From Ascochyta rabiei (taxonomy: Eukaryota > Ascomycota > Dothideomycetes > Pleosporales > Didymellaceae), in NCBI RefSeq assembly GCF_004011695.2, contig NC_082416.1, positions 248,001-312,000 of the forward strand: a stretch of DNA of 64,000 nucleotides. Reading direction: 5' to 3'. This document shows, in pieces, positions 44,237 through 54,876 of the stretch (its first letter is position 1; each line of letters opens with the position of its first letter). The notes below the pieces were generated by a model that worked only from the letters and a program-made list of their open reading frames with translations, had not been told where the DNA came from and searched no databases. Both the position numbers and the translations under genes were made by a program.

Positions 44237-45827
44237 AAGTTCCATCTTGGTGTATATCGTCATGCTGCATCCCTCCTGGCGTAACCCTGGCCTGGCTCGC
44301 TGGGGGCTGTGGACGTAGACGTACGTGGCGAGCGAAGAGGAGAGGTGGTAGATACCCATACTAGATACCCATACTATATACCCATACTATATACCAGACA
44401 CCCCATTCCACACACCCCATATCCCATACCCAGATTCAAACACACCACAACAAACACACCACAAAAAACAGCCCCGCGCAAAGCTAGACAAATCGCTATC
44501 CACCCCCCCACCGTGAACCACCGACTCCTTACTACCTACTACTCACTACTTCTCACCTCCTACCTACTTACGTACACACACACGTACCGAAAACCAGCAG
44601 CCAACATGGCATCTCTGCTCCTCCACCTATCTAAACCCCCCATCTGTAAAAGCAGACGCCCGCAGAGGACCGCAGAGGACCGCAGAGGACCGCAGAGGAC
44701 CGCCGAATTGCGATGGCCTAGGTACAACCAAAAATAATCCAGAGACGGAGAATAGAAAGGAGAAAGAAAGGAAGTAGAAAGAGTAGCTATTTCTTGTTGC
44801 GTCTTTGCTTCCGGGTAATATCGCGTTTTTGCTTGGTCGTGTGCTTTGGTTTTGTTGGTTTGGCTGCTCGCGTTCTTTTTTTGGTTGCTTGGTTGGCTTG
44901 GTTGTGCTCGGTTGGTGCTGAGATGGGTTGGGTGGTGTGTGGTGTTGTGTGGTGTGGTGCAGTATAGTACAGTATAGTATAGTATAGTACAGTACAGTAC
45001 ATTACAGTACATTACAGTAGAGTTCAACCTAGTACAGTCCAGTCCAGTCCAGTTTCAACGTGGCATGTAGTCCGTGTCCGCAGCGCTTCGATTGTGCAAT
45101 TTGCGCGCGTGGCCTTTCGATGCTAGGACTGGAATGCGTGTGGGTGAGCGGGCCAACAGATGAACACCGAAGGCTTCGTCGCGTGGTACAGTGCAATACA
45201 GTGCCGTGCCTTGAGCCTGGCTAGGGGAAGCGTAGGGCTTTGCCTTGGATCTCGTTCTGCTTTCGGCTGGTTCAGGGGTTTCTGGCTGTTCTGTTGAGCG
45301 CTTTTCAGCCCTGGGCTTGTCGGTGGCGTGGTATGTTAGGGTACTTCGAGTTGTAGAAGGGGTAGAGGGGTGGTAAAAGAGGAAGTAGATGGAATCAAGA
45401 GAAGGTGTGTATTAGGAGGTCTGCAGAGGAAAGGCGAGTAGAGAATTAACAATCCTCTGGTCGTTATTCTTCTAGAAATCTCATTAGTCATTTTTCCCGC
45501 TTGGAACAGAAGAGTTCTTTCTCTACACCATCTCGCTTTCTACGCTTCTCTCAATAACAAAACCCTTGCCTTCCCGCCTACACGCTAATGTTTGGCCGAA
45601 GATCATAACTTCAATACACTTGGTATCTAGTCTTCTGTGCCTTCCCAGGCTGTTTTTTCTTCTCTCATTATCATTGGTCAGCTAGGATTTTAATCCCGCG
45701 CAAACATTTAAAAGCGATGGTGAGAGTGGAAGACAAGACCTTGCGACCACTTTACCTCCCCACCGCACCCGCTTTCTCTTCTCCTTACTCTACTTTACAT
45801 CGCCTCCATGTGTCAGGGTCTATCGCC
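44237..45827. other. Long intergenic region rich in short tandem repeats
   Basis: Visible repeats: ATACCCATACTAT units at 44345-44395, CGCAGAGGAC (10 bp, about 4-5 copies) at 44660-44702, GTGTGGTGTTG near 44935, and TAGTACAGTA units at 44960-45050. Short frames are repeat-driven and none is called. Confidence 0.6.
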
Positions 45828-46415
45828 ATGGCTGACACGAAGTCTTCGATCAAACTCAGTGATGATCTCGCAGCTAGAGAGCGCGACACAGCGTGAGTGA
45901 CTCCAGAGCTTCTTGCCTGGGCTTTGCCGACAATCCTGCAGCACCGAGCACCAGATAGACTGACCATTCCTGCGTCTTCCCGCCGAACTACGCAACAAGA
46001 TCTATGGCTTCGTGTTGGAGTCGGCGACCATTCGCGTACTCCTGGAAGGACTTTCGTTCGCGAAGACCTTCGCCTACCCCGAACTTGTCGACATACTCAC
46101 CATGGGACATGAGATTGGCGGAAGGCTTTATCTCACTTGATCTTCAGGGATGCTGCCGCTCCATTCTCTTCGAAGATGAGCTGCGCTTTAGGGGACACTG
46201 CTTCAGCGCGGTAAAAGAACTCAGGCCTTCATTTGACATAAGGATAATGATAGAGTCCTGGGGAAAGAGACACCGTAGAGACGCCTATGCTTGACAGCAG
46301 TGCTATGCAATGCACAGGGTCCTTCCGTGCCTCGAAAAAGTGGGTTGGGACCATGAATTCGACTTCTCTAGCGATCTTGGTTCTGTCTTTGATGTTTTCA
46401 GCAATCTCAACATCA
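45828..46415 (+). pseudogene. Broken fungal F-box-like (LPAELRNKIY) gene fragment
   Basis: ATG 45828 opens MADTKSSIKLSDDLAARERDTA and a GTGAGT donor. Downstream, FLRLPAELRNKIYGFVLES, the hallmark of a large fungal family, is preceded immediately by an in-frame TGA (perhaps a mutated CGA). That frame stops about 46140; the continuation (ILFEDELRFRGHCFSAVKELRPSF) is in another frame, and VFDVFSNLNIR near 46400 is in a third position. The sequence then runs into the CCTGTAA-rich noncoding region of the Helitron. This looks like a decayed, probably truncated gene. Confidence 0.6.
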
Positions 46416-46731
46416 GGTACATCTTCTTATATATAAACAGGTTAAAGTGATCTCCCCAACAAAGCCCCTGTAAGCCCTGAAATAAGTGCCAGATGGCTGA
46501 TAAAACTCGCCGCTACCTGCCTATCTGCTTGAGACAAATTAATCAGCCCTGTAGCGGGCGCAGCAGACGTGTAAAGTTGTCGTTTTCTGGCCGTGCACCC
46601 TCTAGCGTCAACTCTCAGCTATACTGACGTCCTACACCGCCCGTAGCGGCCCTATATTGTTCCGGTAATCTGCTCCTGTAAACTCCTGTAAAAAGCTTTA
46701 CAGGTCCTGTACAGGCTCGCTACAGGTTCGT
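46416..46731. other. Helitron 5' noncoding region (boundary not fixed)
   Basis: CCTGTAA, TTACAGG and CCTGTACAGG motifs recur, notably 46670-46727, together with CCCGTAGCGG/CCTGTAGCGGG segments. The same words occur downstream to about 52970, suggesting that this belongs to the element. No unique 5'-TC terminus could be proven; candidates lie near 46408-46452. Confidence 0.5.
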
Positions 46732-49700
46732 ATGGCCCGTCCACGGCGTGTTCTAGCCCCCCCCCCTCCAGTCTTTTCCCTAGCCGTCAGCCAGCCATCA
46801 TCCCAAGTATTTTGCAGCAGCTGTAGGACCTATCTCCCATCTGCTAACTTCCGCCGCAACCGGATAGGGGGCGTCTACCAGCCATGTAGCAACTGCAGTG
46901 CCGTAACTACTACCTCCCCCTCTCTCTGATTACGCTTACAGTCAGTAGACGTCCCGTGCAGGCCGCCGGCGACGCCGTCTCTCTACACCTCCACGTCCAT
47001 CAAGCCCCCAGAGGGACCGCCTAACTGCCTCCCAGCCAGCGCCCAGTGCTAGCGCCCCTGAACAGGCCTCACGCCGTGAGGGCAGTGCCAGTAATACTCC
47101 TAATAACCCGGCTGCTGCTGCTCCAGCTGCTGCCCCTAGCTCCCAGTATAGTGATAACCCGTTTGACGACCTGCCCGAGACAGTCCTTGTAGGGCTCCAA
47201 CAGGACACCACCCCGCTCCTGCGACGTCGTCCTGATGGTGTATACTACGATATTGGCAGCATGCAGGTGCCCTGTTCAGCCTGCGGCGCCTTACACTGGA
47301 TAGATGAGCGGAAGAGCACTACCTCTGTAACAGACCCGCGATTTACTCTCTGCTGCCTGGACGGCGAGGTCGACCTGCCAGCCCTCACACCGCTGCCGTC
47401 GTACCTGTATCAGCTACTCAACACGAATACTCTAGCAGCGCGGCACTTCCGTAAGGAGCTACGGGCCTACAACGCTGCCTTTGCGTTTACCTCGGTAGAC
47501 TGTACACCTACCAGCCGTGGGGCGCAGGGCCCTGGCGTGCAGGTGTTTCAGATCCACGGGGCCCTATACCACCGCAGCGGCCCTGTAGAGGTTCTCAAGG
47601 GAAGCCTGCCGCAGTACGCTCAGCTATACTTTTACGACCCACAGTACGCTGCCAACGCCCGCCACCAGCGGAACAGCCACTTACAGCTCCAGATTCTCCA
47701 AGATCTAACGGCAATGCTATATGAGATCAATAACCCATATATATCTATATACCGCACGGCCCAGGATCGGCTCAACAGTAGCGCTGCAGACGCCCGCGTC
47801 ATACTAACCAGCAGGCTTACACTAGCCCTAGAGACTAGGCAGGACCGCCGCAGGGAGAACGTACCTACTAGCGATGAGCTAGGCCTAGTGATACCTGACG
47901 CAGCAGGTGCAGAGACGTCCCGTCCCATCGTCCTAGCGGCCCGTAACTCCAGCGCCCTGTTTACTATCAGCGCCGCCCACCCATCTTACATGCCGCTACA
48001 CTACGTACTGATGTTTCCCCACGGGGATTCTGGGTGGCGGCCGGGGCTAACGCTCCGTAACCAGGACGGATCCCGTCTGCAGACGTCGCTGACCCAGCAA
48101 ACCTACTATCGATACTATCTACACCCCCGCCCTGGGCAGACTACAAATCCGTTCCGCTTCTACAGGCTGTTTCAGCAGTACGTTGTGGATATCTGGGCTA
48201 TCTGCGACCAGGCCCGGCTGGCCTGGATCCGAGCAAACCAGGCACAGCTGCGGGCAGACCTGTATAGCGGTGTTGCTGATGCCGTTATGGGCAACAACGA
48301 CGCCCAGGCAGGCCCTGTTGGACGCCGCGTTGTCCTGCCGTCGTCCTATCTAGGCAGCTCACAATTTGTCAGCCAGTGCTATCAGGACTCTATGGCTATC
48401 GTCCGTCGATATGGCCGCCCTACCCTGTTTATCACTTTTACAGCTAGCCCATACTGGCCAGAGGTTGCCCGTGAGCTCCGCCCTGGGGAGACAGGCCTGA
48501 ATCGGCCTGATCTAATCTGCCGGGCCTTCCATCTGAAGGTGCAGAAGCTAGTAGCCGATGTGAAGAGCAACCTGTTCGGCACCCATCTGGGCCACGTGTA
48601 CACGATTGAGTACCAGAAACGGGGCCTGCCCCATATACACCTGCTGCTGTTCCTGACCCCACACGACCGCGAGGCGTTCACGGATCCTGTAACAATTGAT
48701 AGCACTATCCGGGCTGAGATCCCTTCCCCTGTGGATGACCCAGACGGCCTGCTTACAGAGGTTGTACGGACCTTCATGCTTCACGGGCCATGTGGGGAGC
48801 ACAATCTGCAGGCCCCGTGTATGGTGCCTCAGCGCGACAGCGCCCCGCCGCGGTGCTCTAAGAACTTTCCTAAGCGTTACTGCCCATCTACAGTGGTCCA
48901 TGAGGACGGGTACCCTGAGTATCAGCGCCGGGATGATGGCCGCACGCTTGCTGTACGGTGTAAGGGCCGTATTGTACACCTTGATAACAGCTGGGTTGTC
49001 CCGTATAACCCTGGTCTGCTCCGTAAGTACTGGGCCCATATCAATGTAGAGGTTTGCGGCACTATCCACGCTATCAAATACGTCCACAAGTACATCTACA
49101 AGGGCACTGACAGGGCAGTACTAAACGTCTCAGAAGCAGATGAGGTTAAGCAGCATCTAAACGGGCGATATATCAGTCCATCTGAGGCTGTTTGGCGGCT
49201 GTTTGAGTACCCAGTACACATGGAGCGGCCCACTGTAGTGCCCCTAGCGGTCCACCTACCGAATGAGCAGATAGTTACGTTCCCTGCTAACGCTACCACT
49301 GCAGAGTTATCAGCCCGCCTGGAGCGATCTGTAACTACGCTTACGGCGTTCTTCCAGCGCAACGCTGACCATGAGTATGGCCGTGAGGTCCTATATCAGG
49401 ACTATCCATCCCAGTTTGTTTGGCACCTCCCGTCACGGACCTGGCACGTGCGTCAGCGCGGCACTGCGATTGGCCGCATGTACTTTTGCAGCCCGCTACA
49501 GGGTGAACAGTTCTATCTACGGCTTCTCTTGACTACCGTACGGGGTCCACAGTCCTACGCGGACCTGCGTACCTTTAGCGGCACAGAGTATCCTACTTTC
49601 CAGGCCGCCGCAGCTGCCCGCGGGTTACTGCTACACGATGGAGACTGGGTAGCCTGCTTCCAGGACGCCGTTACGTTTGCCACAGGCCAGGCGTTACGGT

Positions 49701-51409
49701 ACTTCTTCGTTGCTGCTCTCTTAAATGGGCCTGTTACAGATCCAGCTGCTATCTGGGCAGCCTTCCAGGCGGATTTGTGTGACGACTTACCTGAGGCTGC
49801 TGCTGCCCTGCTAGTATCCGCAGATCCAGACGCGTACCTTGACTACGGCCTGTATCTGATAGAAGGGCTGCTGGCAGAGTCTGGCAAACGTCTTACGGAT
49901 TTCTCACTCCCTGCGTGCCAGTTCAACTGGGGAGTACGGCTGCAGAATCAGCTTCTTGCCGCTGAGCTGGCCTACGATACAGACGGGCAGGACACTGCCT
50001 TCTGGGACACTGTTACAGGGCTGAATATGGACCAGCGCGCCGTATTTGATGCCGTTACTGCCGCTATTGAGGCTGACCACAGCACTGCCCACTTCTTCGT
50101 ACAGGGCCCAGCAGGCACAGGCAAGACGTTCCTCTGGCGCTGTATATGTGCCTACTATCGCTCTACAGGCCAGGTGGTCCTGTGCGTTGCGTCGTCGGGT
50201 ATAGCTGCTGTCCTGCTGCCCGGCGGCCGCACTGCCCACTCCCGTTTCCGGATCCCGTTGGATATCCACGACGATTCCATCTGCCCTGTTGCTCCAGGCT
50301 CGGAGCTTGGGCGGCTGCTGCAGGCCGCTACTCTAGTTATCTGGGACGAGGTGCCTATGCAGCACCGTTACTGCTTCGAGGCAGTCCACCGTATGCTGCA
50401 GGACGTCCGTAGCTCCCCTGCCCTGTTTGGCGGCCTCCCTGTAATTGCCAGCGGCGATTTTGCCCAGATCCTACCCGTCGTCCGCCGGGGCCAGCGGCCT
50501 GCCATCGTCAACGCCTGCCTGCAGCAGTCTACGCTCATATGGCCGCACATGACCGTACTGCACCTGCGTCAGAATATGCGGGTGCTATCTGGGGCTGACA
50601 ACACCTGTTTTGCAGCCTGGTGCCGGGGACTGGCTACCCGTGAGATGGATGGCCTGATCTCCATCCCAGACTGGATGACCGTCTACTACAGCCTACAGGG
50701 CTTCCTGGATCACGTCTATCCGCCGCACCTCCTCCAGCAGGCTGCTGCGGACTATCAGGTCCTCAACGGCCGTGCTATACTGGCCGTACGGAACGACGCA
50801 GTGGCTGTAATCAACGCCGCAATGCTTGCTGCCTTCCCTGGTGAGCTAGTAGAGCTGGTTGCAGTGGACTCTGCTGAGGTTGAGGACAATACAACACAGG
50901 ATCTGCCTCCCGTAGAGCTGCTGCAGTCCTTTGAGCCCCCGTCACTGCCCCTGTCACGCCTTCTGCTCAAGGTAGGCGTACCAATAATGCTTCTACGGAA
51001 CCTGTACCCAAGCCAGGGGCTCTGCAACGGTACCCGTTTAGCGGTTACACAGATATCCTCCCGCTGTATCCAGGCCCGCATCCTATCTGGCGAGTTTGCA
51101 GGCCAGCTCCGCCTGCTGCCACGTATCAGGCTCACTTCAACCAGTAGAGAGCTCCCGTTTATCGTCAGCCGGGTCCAGTTTCTAGTTCGCCTCTCCTTTG
51201 CAATCACTGTAAACAAGTTACAGGGCCAGTCACTCTCTGTTGTAGGCGTTAATCTGCGTTACGCTGTGTTTACACATGGCCAGCTATACGTAGCTATGTC
51301 CCGTGTAACTACACTTGCAGGCCTGTCAATCCTGCTGCCAGCACCTGATACTAGCGATGAGCCATCCCGTACGGTCCCTAATATCGTATACCCAGAGGTG
51401 CTCCTGTAG
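46732..51409 (+). CDS. Helitron Rep/helicase, apparently intact
   Basis: Rolling-circle transposase. Exon 2 (46949-51409) is one uninterrupted frame. A 46-bp intron (46903-46948, GTAACT..CAGTAG) joins it in frame to exon 1 (46732-46902), giving 1,543 residues. Exon 1 encodes C28-x2-C31..C52-x2-C55. Next come VPCSACGALHWIDE..FTLCCLDG, typical of Helitron N-termini, and the Rep domain with HUH motif GLPHIHLLLFL (H619, H621) and the tyrosine pair in KYVHKYIYKG (Y768, Y772). The PIF1/RecD-type helicase has GPAGTGKT (about 1110-1117), IWDEVPM, GDFAQILPVV and VNKLQGQSLSVVGVNL..YVAMSRV. An ATG at 47261 would make a shorter protein without the zinc region. No stop-generating RIP is visible, unlike the MULEs and pogo. 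Confidence 0.93.
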
Positions 51410-51852
51410 CCAGCCACAACCTACTAGTATATCAGCCCGCCAACGTCGCCGCTACCAGTATATCAGCCCGTCAACGTCACTGCCACAACCTACTAGTATA
51501 TCGGGCTAACGGCTATCAATAGTACGTCACCGCCTAGTTATTCTGCCGTTACAGGTGCTATTGTGCCCGCAGGTTGACCTTCACCGTGAGCTTACAAACC
51601 CCCCGCGTACCAGTATCCAGCACCAATCAGGCCACGTACAGTGACCGTACAATCCAGATACAGTATAGCCACAGGCCCTATAACATCATTTAATGGCTGC
51701 CTATTCACTGTTTTGGCCCAACAAACAGAATATACTATTCACGGTGAGCTACAACACCAAAATATCGCAGGTCTTGGCAGCTGCTAGCTGGCTGCGATAT
51801 ACTATATAGGCAGCCGCCCTCCCCCCGTTTTACTACTCTCTAGGTCATCAAT
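51410..51852. repeat. Helitron 3' noncoding region with short direct repeats
   Basis: ACTAGTATATCAGCCCG-like segments occur at about 51422, 51455 and 51492, alternating with CAACGTC words. A 3' CTRR end with hairpin was looked for and not proven. Confidence 0.55.
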
Positions 51853-52046
51853 ATGGACTCCTCCGCCCCCGCCGACGACGTCGCCGCCCCGCCAACACCG
51901 CCAACACCGCCGCCGCTGACGCCGCCGCTGCTGCTGCTGCTGCCACTGCTGCTGCTGCCACTGCCGCCGCCGCCCTCGCTGCCGCCCCCGCCCTCCCGCC
52001 GCTCCCCCCTGCCCCCGGCCCGCCCACCGCCGCCGCCCTGCTCGCC

Positions 52047-52605
52047 ATGCCGCCCGCCTCGCGGGCCTGCACAAGGCTGGCTTCTCGGCCAGTCCAGCGC
52101 CAGCTGGAGTTCCGCGCGGGCTACGAGCCCAGCAAGTTCAACCTCGCTGGTAAGTAACCCCCTGTAAGTGTCCTGTAGAGCCCTGTACTGACAGTAAGCA
52201 GTTCGGCAGCAGAACCTCGAATCTGCGCTCGCGCAGGTTGTCGGCCGCGTCGCCCCCACTGAATGCGACTCCTGCCAGCGAGCAGCTGGCCTGTATACTA
52301 CCTGCGTGGTAGTTACAGGCCAGCTGCTCGACTTGTGCGCCAACTGCCACTATGGCAGTGAGGGCGCCCGCTGCTCCTTCCGCCGTAAGTTTACAGCCTC
52401 CACATTCCCCATACAGACCTTATTGACCCTGCTACAGCCACGCCCGCCCCCGTCGTCCCCGTCCCCGCCATCGCCACCCCCTCCAGGTCCCGCCGCCAGG
52501 TCGCTGCCGCTGCCGCTGCCGCTGCTGCTGCCCCTGCCCCTGCCGCTGCCCCTGCCACCCCCTCCAAGAAGCGCCGCCGCACCACCGCCACCCCTGCTGC
52601 CTCCC

Positions 52606-52640
<35 letters not shown>

Positions 52641-52845
52641 GCCTCCAAGAAGGAGAAGAAGAAGGAGAAGAGGAAGAGGAAGAAGAAGAGTAGGTTACAG
52701 GCCTGTAAAAGAAATCTACTGGCTGCTAACATTTTTTACAGAGGTCCGTAAGTGCGTACGGGACGTAAAGAAGTCCGTAGCGGCTCTAGAGCTTGCTATG
52801 GATTCCTCCTCCTCAGAGGACAGTGATGAAGATGATGAGGATTAA
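52047..52845 (+). CDS. DUF3716-like zinc-finger protein with basic and acidic tails, next to the Helitron
   Basis: Four exons (52047-52149, 52202-52384, 52438-52689, 52742-52845) join with matching phases to 213 residues if translation starts at ATG 52047. Exon 1 gives VQRQLEFRAGYEPSKFNLA. Exon 2 carries the domain CDSCQRAAGLYTTCVVV..LCANCHYGSEGARCSF, as in fungal DUF3716 proteins. Exon 3 is Ala/Pro/Lys-rich with SKKRRR and KKEKKKEKRKRKKK, nuclear-signal-like. Exon 4 ends MDSSSSEDSDEDDED. An alanine-rich frame continues 5' to about 51855, while the better ATG (51853, MDSSAPADDVAA) is in another phase; an indel near 51890 would unite them. Whether it is Helitron cargo or an independent gene is unknown. 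Confidence 0.7.
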
Positions 52846-53145
52846 ATAGTTTACAGGTCTGCACATGAATGAAACAGTGTTTACAGTGCTATTTACACTC
52901 CTGTTACTGTTGTGATTTTCCCTTGCTTACTAACTCTCTACCCCGCTACCCCTGTAAACGCAAAGCTCTGCACCCGCTGGCCCAAACACTGGCATTTGAT
53001 CTATGAACCACTAAGGATACGGCGCTGCGAACGAAGGAATGCCAAAAAGGGCCGACAAAAAGTACGGTGAAAGGTACATTGGTTCGATACTTTCCAGGCC
53101 ACACTGCGCGACGCAGAGTCTTGTCTGTCTCGCCCATGAAGGCTA
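52846..53145. other. Intergenic, Helitron-like words then P450 3' flank
   Basis: TTTACAGG, TTTACAGTG and CCCCTGTAAACG at 52850-52965 match the noncoding vocabulary of the Helitron. Beyond about 52980 the sequence becomes ordinary. Confidence 0.45.
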
Positions 53146-54876
53146 CTAGATGTCTCTTCTCTCAATTTCACAAACCACTCCACTCGTCAGATTAAAGCTC
53201 GCATTGAACGTTCTCCACACCCTCTCCTGGGGCATACTGATTGTAAATCGGCGCAGAACTTCAGGTACAATCTTGTAGATCTCCGCCATTGCTAGCTGGA
53301 ATAATATAATCAGTGCCAATCTCACAAGCTTTCGCAAGTTGTTCAGAAGAATTGGAGCACTCACATGTTGACCCGTACACGTCCTCGTCCCCGCTCCGAA
53401 AGACAGCATGGCTGCATTCATCTTTCTCAGTTGACTCGCATCAGCCTCCAACCAGCGCTCGGGCCGAAACTCCTCCGCGTCTTCTCCAAAGATGCTGGTG
53501 TTGCGCTGAACAACAAAAGGGTTCATGCCTATCTGGTATCCGCATGGGACCAAGAAGCCATTTGGAAGCTGAAGACCCTGAGCTGGCGCGTATCGCGGCA
53601 TAGTGACTTGGAAACTCGGCCATACCCGCGCTGCTTCTTTGCAGACTGCCAGCAGGTAAGGAAGGGCCGTGACTTGGGAGTGCCGAGCGGGGTGTGTGAG
53701 GGCGTCGCTTGCGTAAGCTGAGTCGATCTCGGCGGTGAGCTTACACATGACGGATGGATGTTTGAGAAGGTGGTAGAAGACAGCACGAAGGCCGCCCGCT
53801 ATAATCTATTAGTGCTTGTTTGGTATTGATTTCACGACAGAAACTTGTTAGCGAGTCGTAAGGAGGGGCTTACAAGTGCTCTCAGCTCCAGCCATGACAG
53901 CGACCCACATCTCACCCGTAACCTCATGGTGCGTGACACCCGTCTTTTCGCCCGAAACCTCCACGACCTTCAGCAGCTGGGTGAGGATATCACGGTGATG
54001 AGAGTCCGACTTCCTCGCCATCGCCTCATCCGTCTCGCGAACTGTTGTCTTGCGGATGTCATCCACTGCCAAAACCGCCTGAAGTAGCGACGGCACAGCA
54101 GCAGCAATCAACATAAGAACAGATCGCGCGTAGGATGGAGCCATAGACAGGAAAGATAGGAACGGCATAGCCTTGTGCACAGCAGCGATATAGCCTCTAT
54201 GGTCGCTGCTCGACTCTAAGAATCCGAACGGTTTGCCAAAGAACACCGAGCCAATGTTGTCGTAAGCGTACATCTCCAGCCAAAGCCCAAAGTCAACCTC
54301 TTCTGCACGCTCTACAAACCCATCAAGGCGATCGAGCAGCATGACGACGTTCTGGTCCATAAGCTCCTCGTACTTCAGGATGTTGGTCAGCGAATACACT
54401 CCGCCGACAGTACGTCGGTAAGCTGCGTGCCTTCTCTCGTTGGTGATAGTGAACATGTCGATCTGGGACTTGAGTCCAGCGCCTTTGAATGTGTGGTACC
54501 AGTCCGTCTTCTCCAGTGGATTGTTGATTCGGTAAATTACAGGAACGCCGTCTGGATTCGAGTATGAAAGCTCGTTGGGTGCGATGCGAATCAGGGGCCC
54601 ATATCTAAGGCACCGTCAAAGGCACTCGCGTGCTGAGAGAGAATCAGGAAAGTACCTTTTATGCAGTACTTCTTGGGCTAGTTGGTAGTCGCCAATGTAC
54701 ATGCGATACATGAGCCATGTTCTCGATAGAGACGGCCAGATCGGCCCAGGGACTTTTGCAAGTGGATGGTACGTGCGACTGTAGACTATCCATACGAGCC
54801 AGTATACAAGCAGCAGTACACCAGTCTGCGCTGCAACGAACGCGATGTTGTCTTGCAGCGAGCTGGAGGGCGCCAT
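53146..54876 (-). CDS. Cytochrome P450 monooxygenase (pisatin-demethylase-like)
   Basis: Exons 54876-54656, 54604-53874, 53798-53365 and 53295-53146 give 511 residues with correct phases. The N-terminus has one membrane anchor (VLLLVYWLVWIVY) then HPLAKVPGP. Further marks: RYGPLIRIAPNELSY, the I-helix AGAEST, ExxR as KEAARVWPS, EEFRPERW, and the heme loop LSFGAGTRTCTGQH with the Cys ligand. The acceptor of intron 2 had to be placed at GATTATAG (53799) to keep the frame. It sits alone, without a backbone biosynthetic gene nearby, so substrate is unknown; detoxification of plant compounds is one possibility. Confidence 0.9.
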
